A DNA stretch of 39,130 nucleotides from an uncultured Clostridia bacterium (GCA_938049335.1 CALIYX010000029.1:1-39130); one strand, 5' to 3'; positions 14,659 to 24,108 are shown, numbered from the stretch's first letter. The notes: generated by a model from the sequence alone, not told the origin. Translations and numbers: made by a program.

Positions 14659-16986
14659 ATGCTAGAGTTAAAAAATATAACAAAGATATATAATAGCGGC
14701 GCAGGTGTGCAAAAGGCACTTGATAATGTCTCCGTTTCATTTGCCGGTCACGAGTTTGTCTCCATACTTGGAGCAAGCGGAAGCGGTAAAACTACGCTTC
14801 TTAATTTGATAGGTGGACTCGATGTATACGATGAGGGAGATATGATTGTAGACGGCATGTCGACAAAATCCTTCAAGGATAAGGATTGGGATAGCTATAG
14901 AAACAGTACAATTGGATTTATATTTCAAAGCTATAACCTGATCAGCCATCTTTCTGTGCTAGAAAACGTCAAGCTAGCTATGTCGATTTCAGGTATATCA
15001 AATAGGGAAAGCAAGGAAAAGGCAGTCGAGGTTCTAAAGAAGGTAGGTCTTTCAGAGCATATGAACAAGAGACCTAATCAGCTTTCTGGTGGACAGATGC
15101 AGAGGGTTGCCATTGCACGTGCACTTGTTACAGATCCTAAAATTATCCTGGCAGATGAGCCAACGGGCGCATTAGATAGCAGCACGAGTGCGCAGATTAT
15201 GGATCTTATTAAGGAAATAAGCAAAGATAAGCTTGTAATAATGGTTACTCATAACCCTGAGATTGCACAAAAGTATAGCGACCGTATAATTCGCCTTTCT
15301 GATGGAGTGATTATAGAGGATACTGCGCCGAATACGAAAAATGATAATAGTGAGTATAATTCGCCAAGGACATCTATGTCCTTTGTTCAGGCAATAAACT
15401 CTAGCTTCAAAAACCTTTTGACAAAGAAGGTGAGAACAGTCCTTACTACTATTGCAGCAAGCATTGGAATTATAAGCATTGCAACGGTTATGGCTATTTC
15501 ATCTGGAATGAATAGCTATATCAAATCAACGCAGGAGGATACGATCTCAACCATGCCTGTAACAATCTCTGCAGTAGATTATAAAAAGGTTCTTAGAACA
15601 AGCCCTAGCAAGACAAAGCCTAGCAAGGAAATTAAGCTTGCAGACGCAGGAAGCATTCATTTAAACAGATATACTGAAAATGCTCTAGGTGGAAATGATG
15701 GCGATTTTATCTCTTACATGAAAAAGCATGCAGGCAAGTACTACAAGAGCCTCGAATATAGTACTGGGTATATGCTTAAGGCTTTGATTAAGGACGAAAA
15801 CGGCAAAATACAGCCTGTTAAGGAAAACGAAGTTAGGACGATATTTAATACAATAAGTAACTTCGCTGTACTTCCAGCTGATGAAAAGACCATAACAAAT
15901 GACTACGACATATTAGCGAGCAAAACAGGAAAGTTCAAATATCCTGGAGAAAATGAAGCAATACTATTTGTCTCTGCAGAGGGAACTCTAAATGAAAATC
16001 AGCTTGCATTGCTTGGATATAGTGGTAGAAAGAGTGTTAAGCCTGAAGAAATCATAGGAAAGAAGTTTAAGATACTAAATAATAATCAGTATTTCCGTCA
16101 GTTTGGCGATGTCTTTGTGCCAAATGAAATAACAGAAAGCCTTTACGATGAAGGCAAGGAGCTTGAAATCATTGCAGTAATGAGGCTTAATGACAGCTCT
16201 AAGAACTCTTTCAATGGGCTTATTGGATATAACAGAGATTTTCTAGATAGCATGCTAAAAATGGAAAAGGATTCTGATATTGTAAAGGCTCAGCAGGAAA
16301 GCAGGAGTAAGAACCTCATAGGTGGAAGCGGTGATTCGCTTACAGACGAAGGCTATCAAGAAATAATGCAGCAGCTTGGAGGAGATAGCACACCTAAGAG
16401 TATAAGCTTTTATGCAAAGACCTTTGATGATAGGGAAGCGGTGATAAGCACACTAACAAAGTTTAACAAGGAAGCAGAAAAGAAATACGGAAAAGATACC
16501 GATAATTATCAAAGGTATGCGATTTCATATACGGATACAGCAAAGCTGATAACCAAGGCCTTTGGAGATATCATAAATTCGATAACCTTTATTCTTATCG
16601 CATTCTCTGCAATTTCACTTCTAGTTTCATCAGTAATGATAGGAATACTGATTTACGTATCAGTTGTCGAAAGAACAAAGGAGATTGGAATCCTGCGTGC
16701 TCTAGGAAGCAGGAAGAAGGATGTTTCAAGAATATTTAATGCAGAGGCTGCAATCCTTGGATTTACATCGGGAGTCTTGGGCGTTGCAGTAGCCAGCGCG
16801 CTTACAGTTCCAATTAATAAGCTTGTAGCAAAATCCCTAGATATAAGCGGTTTTAATGCTAGCGTTAGCGTATCAACAGCTGTATCACTAATAGTTCTAA
16901 GCGTTGCACTTACTTTGATAGCTGGATTTATACCATCTAGAATTGCAGCAAAAAAGAACCCAGTTGAAGCTTTGCGAACAGAGTAA
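14659..16986 (+). CDS. MacB-like ABC exporter, fused ATPase-permease
   Basis: The 775-residue fusion has an N-terminal ABC ATPase (about 1-225) with Walker A GASGSGKT (38-45), signature LSGGQMQR, Walker B IILADEPTGALD and switch H in 'VTHNPE'. The permease part has one helix near 260-285, a large outside domain (about 290-640), and three helices near 645-670, 690-725 and 740-765. It includes the FtsX motif 'ERTKEIGILRALGSRKKDV'. This is the MacB/LolCDE mechanotransmission type, which in Bacillota exports or removes antimicrobial peptides or lipids. The final 'PSRIAAKKNPVEALRTE' is typical. GGAGAG precedes the ATG. It heads the export-sensing block. Substrate unknown. Confidence 0.88.
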   Translation: MLELKNITKIYNSGAGVQKALDNVSVSFAGHEFVSILGASGSGKTTLLNLIGGLDVYDEGDMIVDGMSTKSFKDKDWDSYRNSTIGFIFQSYNLISHLSVLENVKLAMSISGISNRESKEKAVEVLKKVGLSEHMNKRPNQLSGGQMQRVAIARALVTDPKIILADEPTGALDSSTSAQIMDLIKEISKDKLVIMVTHNPEIAQKYSDRIIRLSDGVIIEDTAPNTKNDNSEYNSPRTSMSFVQAINSSFKNLLTKKVRTVLTTIAASIGIISIATVMAISSGMNSYIKSTQEDTISTMPVTISAVDYKKVLRTSPSKTKPSKEIKLADAGSIHLNRYTENALGGNDGDFISYMKKHAGKYYKSLEYSTGYMLKALIKDENGKIQPVKENEVRTIFNTISNFAVLPADEKTITNDYDILASKTGKFKYPGENEAILFVSAEGTLNENQLALLGYSGRKSVKPEEIIGKKFKILNNNQYFRQFGDVFVPNEITESLYDEGKELEIIAVMRLNDSSKNSFNGLIGYNRDFLDSMLKMEKDSDIVKAQQESRSKNLIGGSGDSLTDEGYQEIMQQLGGDSTPKSISFYAKTFDDREAVISTLTKFNKEAEKKYGKDTDNYQRYAISYTDTAKLITKAFGDIINSITFILIAFSAISLLVSSVMIGILIYVSVVERTKEIGILRALGSRKKDVSRIFNAEAAILGFTSGVLGVAVASALTVPINKLVAKSLDISGFNASVSVSTAVSLIVLSVALTLIAGFIPSRIAAKKNPVEALRTE

Positions 16987-17049
16987 AAAATTTTTTATTC
17001 CATTTCATAAAGAATTCATAAATACAACTTAATATGGTAGACAAGAGGG

Positions 17050-17146
17050 ATATTTACTTGGGAGATTAGGCTAGAATTATAGGTTCCGAGGGGTTGGAAT
17101 CTGGACAGTACCAGAGCCGTTGAGACGGCGACTAAGTGGAGGCCAT
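17050..17146 (+). promoter_or_regulatory. Candidate structured leader RNA (unidentified)
   Basis: A GC-richer stretch with several hairpins lies before the permease gene. Stem A is AGGTTCC/GGAATCT (17081-17102). Stem B is TCTGG/CCAGA (17100-17115). Stem C is GCCGT-TGAG-ACGGC (17116-17129). ACTT (17055-17058) may pair with AAGT (17134-17137) to close the fold. A and B share bases 17100-17102, so they compete. The closing pair reaches the ribosome binding site (GTGGAGG). I could not match it to a known riboswitch class. Confidence 0.4.
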
Positions 17147-17147
17147 T

Positions 17148-18428
17148 ATGACTAAGAATGCATTAGCATATATCAGCAGAAAGAGGAACAGAAGCTTGAT
17201 TGCATTTATTCTCATAGCTTTGGTGCTGTCATCTCTTTATTCCTGTTTCTATGTCGCAAAATCTATCAGTGGCGTAGAAAAATCTATCTATAAATTATCG
17301 AATTCATCTATTTCCATAGCTAGTAAGAATGCTAATGGAACATTTCATATAAAGGATCTAAGTTCTTTAGATTCTATCAGCAATATCGAAGAAATTACAG
17401 CAGAATATTCAGGCACTGCAAAGCTGACAAGTGGCAGCGTTTTTGATGGTGCGCAAAAAATCCAGCGAGATGATTTGCCGCAGGAGCTAAATAATCTCGT
17501 GTCCATCCATGCCGTTACGGAAAGTAGGAGAAATCTACTATTTCGTAGCGGTGCTTTTTTTGTCGAAGATGGACGAGCATTAAAGGAAGGCGACAAGTAC
17601 AAGGTACTTGTTCATAAGGAGCTTGCAAAGAAAAACAACTGGAAGCTGCATGATAAAGTGAGTCTTTCACTATTTAAGGATGAAGCCTATAGCGATGCTT
17701 CTGAAGCTAAGAACTTTGAGATAGTTGGGATCTTTAGCGGTAAGACGGTAGAGCAGTATACTGGACTTTCATCTGATCTTAGTGAGAACATGCTGTTCAC
17801 AGACTACTACGGAAGCCAGAGGGCGCTTGGTCTATCAAAGGGTGATGAGATTGCAACAAGTCTCACGCTTTATGTAAAGGATGCACAGCAGCTAGACAAG
17901 GCAAAGGCAGACATTAAGGCGCTTGATATAGACTGGTCAAAATATGAGGTAATTAAGGATTCCAAGGCTTTTGAGCAGGCTTCGGCTGCAGTTGGAAGCA
18001 TGAAGCACATCATAAGGCTGATATCTACTTTGATAGTTGTAGGTGCTATAGTCGTCCTCACTTTGATACTCATTCTATGGATAAGGGAGAGAACCTACGA
18101 GATAGGAATCTTGCTTTCAATAGGATTTAGTAAGTCTAGGATAATGAGTCAGTTCATACTTGAGCTTGTGTTCATATCGCTTCCTGCTTTGATAGTGGCT
18201 TTGCTTTCGGGAAGCATTTTGATATCGCAGCTTCTAGGAGCTATTATCACAGATGAAAGCGCCTTTGTTCAGGGAGGACTTTACCATCAGGGATTTGGAC
18301 TCGATAATATTACAAGTCTATTACAGTGCTATGCAGTACTGATAGGAATAATCGTTATATCTGTTGTCGCAGCTTCGGCTACGATACTGGTTAAAAAACC
18401 GAAGGATATTCTATCAAAAGTTAGTTAG
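17148..18428 (+). CDS. FtsX-like ABC permease (first subunit)
   Basis: The 426-residue protein has one N-terminal helix (about 18-40), an outside domain (about 45-285), and three helices near 290-315, 340-370 and 395-418. The loop 'ERTYEIGILLSIGFSKSRI' is the FtsX/MacB coupling helix. The ATG at 17148 was chosen because GTGGAGG lies 6 nt before it; a GTG four codons upstream falls inside that site. Five nt separate it from the ATPase gene. The protein resembles the permease two genes later (for example both have 'H-K-(E/D)-L-A-x-K-N-N-x-K' and 'LDIDWS', and end in KKPKD), so the two probably form a heterodimeric exporter. Substrate unknown. Confidence 0.85.
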   Translation: MTKNALAYISRKRNRSLIAFILIALVLSSLYSCFYVAKSISGVEKSIYKLSNSSISIASKNANGTFHIKDLSSLDSISNIEEITAEYSGTAKLTSGSVFDGAQKIQRDDLPQELNNLVSIHAVTESRRNLLFRSGAFFVEDGRALKEGDKYKVLVHKELAKKNNWKLHDKVSLSLFKDEAYSDASEAKNFEIVGIFSGKTVEQYTGLSSDLSENMLFTDYYGSQRALGLSKGDEIATSLTLYVKDAQQLDKAKADIKALDIDWSKYEVIKDSKAFEQASAAVGSMKHIIRLISTLIVVGAIVVLTLILILWIRERTYEIGILLSIGFSKSRIMSQFILELVFISLPALIVALLSGSILISQLLGAIITDESAFVQGGLYHQGFGLDNITSLLQCYAVLIGIIVISVVAASATILVKKPKDILSKVS

Positions 18429-18433
18429 GAGCA

Positions 18434-19069
18434 ATGATGAATATTTTAGAAGCAAAAAAATTAAGCTACAATTATGCAAACTCAAAGGAAAAGGTATTAT
18501 CATCAGTGAACCAGGGCTTTGAGGAGGGAGAGTTTTACGCGATTATTGGAAAGTCAGGCGCAGGAAAATCGACATTTTTGTCACTCCTTGCTGGACTTGA
18601 CTCACCGCAGGAGGGAGAAATCCTTTTCCGTGGTGAAAATATTGAGAAAGAAGGATATAGCAAACACAGGAGAGATAACATCTCGCTAGTATTTCAGAAC
18701 TACAATCTCATTGAGTATCTGACACCGCTTGAGAATATCAGACTCGTGAATAAGCACGCGAGCGAGGATATATTGCTTGAGCTTGGTCTAGACAGAAGTC
18801 AGATAAAGAGAAACGTTCTTAAGCTGTCTGGCGGACAGCAGCAGAGAGTTGCCATTGCAAGAGCTTTGGTATCTGAAGCGCCAGTAATACTTGCGGATGA
18901 ACCTACGGGAAATCTCGACCAGGCTAGTTCAAAGGAAATTATTGATCTCTTCAAGAGACTTGCTAAAGAGAGAAACAAGTGCGTTATTGTCGTTACTCAC
19001 AGCAAGGATATTGCAGATGCAGCAGATGTTGTGCTAGAAATCAGCAATAAGAAGCTTAAGAGAAAGTAG
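18434..19069 (+). CDS. ABC transporter ATPase (LolD/MacB type)
   Basis: The 211-residue ATPase has Walker A GKSGAGKST (about 39-47), a Q-loop in 'SLVFQNYNLIEYL', signature LSGGQQQR, Walker B VILADEPTGNLD and switch H in 'VVTHSKD'. It lies between two FtsX-like permeases with gaps of 5 and 14 nt and would power them. The start could be either of two adjacent ATGs (18434 or 18437) after TAGGAGC. It is shorter than usual (most are about 225-250), with compact helical and C-terminal parts. Confidence 0.92.
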   Translation: MMNILEAKKLSYNYANSKEKVLSSVNQGFEEGEFYAIIGKSGAGKSTFLSLLAGLDSPQEGEILFRGENIEKEGYSKHRRDNISLVFQNYNLIEYLTPLENIRLVNKHASEDILLELGLDRSQIKRNVLKLSGGQQQRVAIARALVSEAPVILADEPTGNLDQASSKEIIDLFKRLAKERNKCVIVVTHSKDIADAADVVLEISNKKLKRK

Positions 19070-19083
19070 TTTGGAGGTTAGCC

Positions 19084-20460
19084 GTGATTAAGAATGCTTT
19101 TACATACGTATGGAGAAAGCCGCTGAGAACCATTGTCATCTTCCTTGTAATTCTGTCTATGTCGACACTGTCGATGATTGGATTATCTATCAAAGATGCA
19201 ACGGATAAGGCTTCAAACGAAACCTTTAAAAACATTACAAATAGCTTCAGCATGGAGATTAATAGATCGACAAACCCTGGTACTCCAAGAGGTGGCGGAA
19301 ATGTGAGAGGGCAGGACATCAAAAAGATATCTCAGATGGATGAGATAGATGGATATGTAAAGAGAATTGGTAGTGTAGCTGACCTTGTTGACTACGACCT
19401 GATCGAAACAGATGATACTAAGGCAAATTCTTCTCCTGAAAGAGCAAAGAACTTTGGACGTGCGGTGATGATAACTGGCGTAAATGATTCAACACGCGAA
19501 ACGAAGTTTGTATCAGGTGCATTTACTCTTGTAGAGGGTAAGCCTCTAGTACAGGATGACAAGTACAAGATTTTGATGCATAAGGACCTTGCCGCTAAGA
19601 ACAATCTCAAGGTTGGGGATAAGATAAAGCTTAAATCAAATCTCTTCGATGCAGATAATGAAAACAAGGCAAATGAAATTGTCGAGGTCGAAATAAAGGG
19701 TCTATTTGACGGACATAACAATGGAGGCGTAAGCGCAGCGCAGGAGCTTTATGAGAACAATATAATATCTGACCTTCACACTGCTGCTAAGGTGTACGGA
19801 AACACTGAGGATACAGCTGTTTACCTAGATGCGACTTTCTTTGTAAAGGGTGACAAGGATCTTGACAAGGTTATGGAAAAGGTTCAGGAGCTAGATATCG
19901 ACTGGAGCTATTTTAGTCTAGTCAAGAGTTCATCTAACTATCCAGCACTTCAGGATTCGATTTCAGGTGTATATGGACTTGCTAATAAGCTGTTTGTTGG
20001 CGCTTTGATATTTGCAGGACTTGTGGTTTCACTTCTTCTATTCCTATGGATAAATGCGAGAAAGAAGGAGATTGCAGTATTGCTTTCAATAGGTATATCA
20101 AAGGGAAGGATATTCCTTCAGTTTGTCTCAGAGATGGTATTCATCTCAATTCCGGCCTTTGTTTGCTCATATTTTGCAGCATCATACCTAGGCAAGGAAA
20201 TGGGAAATAGCATACTAAAGAAGGTTACAGGAGATGTATCAAAGAGGCTTGCAGGAGAATCATCTGGAACACAGCTTGGTGGCGGTGCCGAAGTAGATGG
20301 ATTCAATAAGACGCTCACTAGCCTAGACATAGAGGTAGGTATGAAAATCTTCATCCATGTTGTTATATTCATGGTGGTGATTCTAGCAATTTCACTTTTG
20401 ATATCTTCATTTAACATCCTAAGGAAAAAGCCAAAGGACTTGCTAACAGACATTAAGTAA
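19084..20460 (+). CDS. FtsX-like ABC permease (second subunit)
   Basis: The 458-residue protein starts with GTG, supported by GGAGGT 5 nt upstream; no better ATG is near. One N-terminal helix (about 15-37), an outside domain (about 40-295) with a Gly-rich stretch near 63-70, then helices near 300-322, 345-370 and 420-445. The coupling segment reads 'ARKKEIAVLLSIGISKGRI'. It is a paralogue of the permease at 17148 and likely its partner. It ends the exporter operon, with a terminator before the two-component genes. Substrate unknown; peptide or lipid export is the family norm. Confidence 0.87.
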   Translation: MIKNAFTYVWRKPLRTIVIFLVILSMSTLSMIGLSIKDATDKASNETFKNITNSFSMEINRSTNPGTPRGGGNVRGQDIKKISQMDEIDGYVKRIGSVADLVDYDLIETDDTKANSSPERAKNFGRAVMITGVNDSTRETKFVSGAFTLVEGKPLVQDDKYKILMHKDLAAKNNLKVGDKIKLKSNLFDADNENKANEIVEVEIKGLFDGHNNGGVSAAQELYENNIISDLHTAAKVYGNTEDTAVYLDATFFVKGDKDLDKVMEKVQELDIDWSYFSLVKSSSNYPALQDSISGVYGLANKLFVGALIFAGLVVSLLLFLWINARKKEIAVLLSIGISKGRIFLQFVSEMVFISIPAFVCSYFAASYLGKEMGNSILKKVTGDVSKRLAGESSGTQLGGGAEVDGFNKTLTSLDIEVGMKIFIHVVIFMVVILAISLLISSFNILRKKPKDLLTDIK

Positions 20461-20466
20461 GTAAGA

Positions 20467-20514
20467 AAAATGACGAATGCCGATGTTTATTCTATCGATG
20501 TTCGTCATTTTGTA
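20467..20514 (+). terminator. Terminator after the exporter genes
   Basis: Arms AAAATGACGAA/TTCGTCATTTT with an inner CGAT/ATCG pair, ending TTTTGT. It separates the transporter from the two-component genes, but the U-run is in the arm and read-through is possible. Confidence 0.75.
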
Positions 20515-20556
20515 TTATAATCTAAATATATGAATTTGTGACAATGAGGTAATAGT

Positions 20557-21213
20557 ATGAAAATACTGGTTGTTGAAGATGACAAGATGATAAGGGAAGG
20601 TATCTGCGAATACATGTCTGAGTTTGGCTATGAGATGGTTCAGGCAGAGGATGGCAGAATGGCTCTTGAGCAGTTTGATAAGAACGATATTGGGCTTGTA
20701 GTTTTAGATATACAGATTCCTTTTATGAGCGGACTTGAGGTTCTTAGAGAGATAAGGACTAGGAGCATGGTTCCTGTTTTGATGCTAACTGCCTTCGGCG
20801 ATGAGGAATACGTGATAGATGCCTTTTCAAACCTTGCTGACGGATACATGGAAAAGCCTTTTTCACTTCCGGTGCTAAAAGCTAGGCTAGAGTCTATGAT
20901 CAAAAGGTATTCATCTCAATCAGACAGCTTCAAATACGGAAATGCTGAGGTTGACTTCATAGGCTATACGGCCAAACTAAATGGTGAGCCAGTTGATATC
21001 AAGGCTAAGGAGCTTGAAATTCTAAAGTTTCTTCTGAATAACGAGGGTCAGGCTCTGACGAGAATGCAGATCATAGATAATGTTTGGAAGGAGTCAGAGG
21101 AGATTCCATTTGATAGAGTCATCGACGTGTATGTCAAGGAGCTAAGAAAGAAGCTTGAGCTAGACTGCATAGTTACAATTAGAAATGTGGGATATAAATT
21201 AGAGAGAAAATGA
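20557..21213 (+). CDS. OmpR-family response regulator
   Basis: The 218-residue protein has a receiver domain (1-118) with the acidic pair at E7-D8-D9, phosphorylation site D51 in 'VVLDIQIP', T78 and K100 in 'YMEKPF'. A winged-helix DNA-binding domain (about 125-217) includes 'LTRMQIIDNVW' and 'RVIDVYVKELRKKL'. It overlaps the kinase gene by 4 nt, so the two form a pair. Position right after an ABC exporter suggests it controls that exporter, as in the Bce/Vra type systems of Bacillota, but this is inference. Confidence 0.93.
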   Translation: MKILVVEDDKMIREGICEYMSEFGYEMVQAEDGRMALEQFDKNDIGLVVLDIQIPFMSGLEVLREIRTRSMVPVLMLTAFGDEEYVIDAFSNLADGYMEKPFSLPVLKARLESMIKRYSSQSDSFKYGNAEVDFIGYTAKLNGEPVDIKAKELEILKFLLNNEGQALTRMQIIDNVWKESEEIPFDRVIDVYVKELRKKLELDCIVTIRNVGYKLERK

Positions 21214-22529
21214 GAAATTTAAAGATACTACCAAAAATTTTTTTGCAGATATTTATCATTATCAATATACTGATAATCGTGATACATCTGTCGGTGTATA
21301 TAGTTTTTCCAAAGTCGTATTTAGAAACCCGTAAGCACGAGGTTGATATTAAGGCCGATGAAATTGCTCTTAGCATGAACGGAAAAGACCTTAAATTTGT
21401 CATGCAGGCGCTTGAATTTTACTCAAATAACAGTGAGATTAAAGCTTATATCAAAGGTATGAAGAGCGATAACAGTGTTCAGGTAGAGGAAGATATAGAT
21501 ATTGATTACTATAGCGATGATAACTCGGTAATTCTCGAGGAGAGGCAGATTACGCTTAAGGACGGTAAAAAAATAACTCTCCAGTTTGTTTCATCTGAGA
21601 ACATGCAGGAAGATGCTAAACGCCTTACATTGAGCTTTCTTCCATATTCAATTTTAGTATCAGTGCTTTTCTCAATGATAGTTTCATATATCTTTGCTAG
21701 ATCATTAAGCAAGAATATAAACGAAATCGTAGCCGTCTCAGAGAGGATGGCCAATCTAGATAGAGAAGCGCGCCTCGAAATAAAAAGCGAGGATGAAATC
21801 GGACACCTCAAAAAACAGATAAATATGCTATACGAAACCCTGCTAGGACTCATAGATGACCTAGAAGAGAAGAATGAAGAGATAACTAGACTGAGTAAAT
21901 TGAGGTACGACTTTTTCAGAGGACGTTCTCATGAGCTAAAGACACCGCTTGCTTCACTTAAGATAGTCCTCGAAAACATGAAGTACAATATAGGCAAGTA
22001 CAAGGACAAGGATTTCTACATAGGTGAGTGCATAAACATGGTAGATGAGCTAAACCACAGCATATCTCAGACCCTATCTATTTCTAGCTACGACCAGTTA
22101 AGAAATGATGAAGAAATGTTAGTCCTAAAGGATATGATTTCTGATGTAGAGAAGAAGTATTTGGCGCACATAGAAAAGAAAAACTTGCATCTTGATATAA
22201 AGCTCGGTGATGAAAAGCTGTACATAGGTAGAACGGCGCTAAAAATAGTTTTATCAAACCTTATGAGCAATGCAACAAAGTACAATGTAAATGATGGGGA
22301 GATAAATATCGGTGTTAAAGATGGCTGGCTATATGTAGAAAACACTGGAGAAAATCTAGGAGAACTTGATCTAGATAGAATATTTGAAATCGGTTTTAGC
22401 CTAGACAAGGAAAATGGAAACGGCATTGGCTTATATGTTGTTTCAAACATCCTCATAAACTACGGAATCGAGCATAAGATTGAAATGAATGGAGATAGAT
22501 TCATTTTCTTAATCAAGCTAAATGCGTAG
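21210..22529 (+). CDS. Sensor histidine kinase
   Basis: The 439-residue kinase has helix 1 (about 8-32), an outside sensor region of roughly 110 residues, helix 2 (about 142-164), a HAMP linker (about 165-217), a dimerisation domain with the phosphorylated H241 in 'GRSHELKTPLASL', and a HATPase domain with the N-box 'LSNLMSNATKYN' and G-box 'NGNGIGLYVV'. The outside domain is larger than in BceS-type kinases, which have almost none, so it may sense its ligand directly. Its partner is the upstream regulator (ATGA overlap). A terminator follows. Confidence 0.92.
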   Translation: MRNLKILPKIFLQIFIIINILIIVIHLSVYIVFPKSYLETRKHEVDIKADEIALSMNGKDLKFVMQALEFYSNNSEIKAYIKGMKSDNSVQVEEDIDIDYYSDDNSVILEERQITLKDGKKITLQFVSSENMQEDAKRLTLSFLPYSILVSVLFSMIVSYIFARSLSKNINEIVAVSERMANLDREARLEIKSEDEIGHLKKQINMLYETLLGLIDDLEEKNEEITRLSKLRYDFFRGRSHELKTPLASLKIVLENMKYNIGKYKDKDFYIGECINMVDELNHSISQTLSISSYDQLRNDEEMLVLKDMISDVEKKYLAHIEKKNLHLDIKLGDEKLYIGRTALKIVLSNLMSNATKYNVNDGEINIGVKDGWLYVENTGENLGELDLDRIFEIGFSLDKENGNGIGLYVVSNILINYGIEHKIEMNGDRFIFLIKLNA

Positions 22530-22566
22530 AAAATAAGAAATATTTATAAAGCATATTAAAATTGTT

Positions 22567-22602
22567 AAGGCGGGCTCGCAGAGAAAAGTCTGCCTTTTTT
22601 TG
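22567..22602 (+). terminator. Terminator after the histidine kinase
   Basis: The stem AAGGCGGGCT/AGTCTGCCTT with two G-U pairs is followed by seven T's. Confidence 0.8.
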
Positions 22603-22630
22603 TTGACAATCATAAACCTGTGTATATAAT
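22603..22630 (+). promoter_or_regulatory. Promoter of the ABC-2 exporter genes
   Basis: TTGACA (22603-22608), a 16-nt spacer, then TATAAT (22625-22630). Both boxes are perfect, so expression may be strong. It starts directly after the preceding terminator. Confidence 0.85.
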
Positions 22631-22663
22631 AAAATAGTTAAAAATTTTGAAGTGGAGGGATAT

Positions 22664-23335
22664 ATGTTTAAGATTGAAGAAATAAAGAAATCCTTTAAAG
22701 ATAAAGAAGTTCTGAAGGGGGTAAGCTTTTCTGTAGAAGAAGGTGATAGAATTGCTTTGCTCGGTAACAATGGTGCTGGAAAAAGTACTTTATTTAAGAT
22801 AATATCCGGACAACTCATAGCAAATTCTGGAAGCGTGAGCACAAAGCTAGATTTCCAGACCGAGATTGGCATGATGCCACAAGGTGATATTTTGATTGAT
22901 GATCTTACGGTTTTAGATTTAGTTATCTTAAAAACACAGATGAATAAGCTCAATAATGTGGACTATGACGCCTTACTTGCTATGGTGGACCTGGGGGAGC
23001 ATAGAAATCAGTATGTAGGTGGCTTATCAGGTGGTCAGAAAAGAAGGCTTTCTCTTTTACTAACAATCTTAAATTCACCTAAACTTATATTCCTAGATGA
23101 ACCTACAACAGGAATGGATTTAGAGTCAGTCGATAATTTTTGGAAACTGCTTGATGAGCAGAAGTTTACATCGGTAATTGTCACACATGACTTCAATCAA
23201 ATTGACCATTTCTTTACAAAGGTTTTAATTTTGAAAGATGGCAGAATTGCAGCAAGTGATGCAGTCGATAAGATTCATGCAGATGGCAAGACCATAGAGC
23301 AGTATTATAGAGAAAATGTAGAAAAGGAGGCATAA
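22664..23335 (+). CDS. ABC-2 type transporter ATPase
   Basis: The 223-residue ATPase has Walker A GNNGAGKST (about 35-43), signature LSGGQKRR, Walker B LIFLDEPTTGMD and switch H in 'VTHDFN'. This is the DrrA/CcmA-like type that pairs with ABC-2 permeases. The ATG at 22664 was chosen because GGAGGG precedes it; the upstream in-frame GTG lies inside that site. Two nt separate it from the permease gene. Such pairs export drugs, peptides or lipids; nothing here fixes the substrate. Confidence 0.9.
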   Translation: MFKIEEIKKSFKDKEVLKGVSFSVEEGDRIALLGNNGAGKSTLFKIISGQLIANSGSVSTKLDFQTEIGMMPQGDILIDDLTVLDLVILKTQMNKLNNVDYDALLAMVDLGEHRNQYVGGLSGGQKRRLSLLLTILNSPKLIFLDEPTTGMDLESVDNFWKLLDEQKFTSVIVTHDFNQIDHFFTKVLILKDGRIAASDAVDKIHADGKTIEQYYRENVEKEA

Positions 23336-23337
23336 TC

Positions 23338-24054
23338 ATGATTATGAAAATACAGCTAAGGCAAGTCCTTAGAAACAAGAGATTTCTAATATTTACAATC
23401 TTTGTTCCTGTTATATGGTATATTTTTATCTACAATGTGCAGAAGGGAATAGTTCCAAACATCATGTTTGGTATTGCAGTTTTCATCGGTATTATCGGAA
23501 ACAGCATGGCTACATTCAGTAAGAGAATTTCATCTAACATAGATTTTTTCTCATTTGAATCAAAGTTCACAAAGTACAGCGTTAAGAGATATCTATTAGA
23601 CCAGACCATAGTGCAGGTAGTTCTGAACACATTGATCTTTCTAGTAGTGCTTGCAGTAGCAGTTGCCTTGTTTAAATTTCAAATAACTGGAGAACTTGCA
23701 ATTCAGTTCTTCTTGTTAACAATCATGGGAATCTATTTTAGCATGATTGGATTCGTAGTTGGTGTTAGACTCGAGCCTAAGATTATAGATACAGTTAGTT
23801 TTCCACTTATAATATTAGCTGCAATGACTGTTATACCGTTTGCAAGCTTTGGAGCTGAAGGAAGCTTCATGACAATTATAAGTAAGATACAGATGATATT
23901 CCCAGGCTATTACTATAGCGAGATAATAAATGCAATTTCAGCTTCAAAGGCTGTAGAACTTAAAGACCTGGCTCTGTTTGTTGGAACGTTCATATTAAAT
24001 TTAATTCCACTTTACTTCCTAGTACCTAAGACAAAAATCATAAAATCAAACTAA
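23338..24054 (+). CDS. ABC-2 type permease
   Basis: The 238-residue membrane protein has about six helices (near 18-34, 37-57, 90-115, 122-145, 150-172 and 212-232) and an N-terminal 'QLRQVLRNKRFLIFTIFVPVIWY' typical of ABC-2 permeases. AAAGGAGG ends 7 nt before the first ATG; a second ATG two codons on is possible. With the ATPase before it, it forms a half-size exporter. No immunity or bacteriocin genes are nearby to hint at the substrate. Confidence 0.85.
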   Translation: MIMKIQLRQVLRNKRFLIFTIFVPVIWYIFIYNVQKGIVPNIMFGIAVFIGIIGNSMATFSKRISSNIDFFSFESKFTKYSVKRYLLDQTIVQVVLNTLIFLVVLAVAVALFKFQITGELAIQFFLLTIMGIYFSMIGFVVGVRLEPKIIDTVSFPLIILAAMTVIPFASFGAEGSFMTIISKIQMIFPGYYYSEIINAISASKAVELKDLALFVGTFILNLIPLYFLVPKTKIIKSN

Positions 24055-24068
24055 GATATAAGATAATC

Positions 24069-24108
24069 AAACCCTGTTAAGTCAATTAACAGGGTTTTGC
24101 TATTTTTT
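24069..24108. terminator. Bidirectional terminator, ABC-2 permease and transglutaminase
   Basis: A perfect 11-bp stem AACCCTGTTAA/TTAACAGGGTT with loop GTCAA, then TTTTGC and a later T-run on the plus strand. It lies between two convergent genes. Confidence 0.8.

Noticed and set aside
17050..17146. Known riboswitch class (guanidine-I, c-di-GMP, SAM, Mn, ZTP)
   Set aside because: The conserved cores I remember for these classes are not present, although GGTTCCG superficially recalls part of the ykkC motif.
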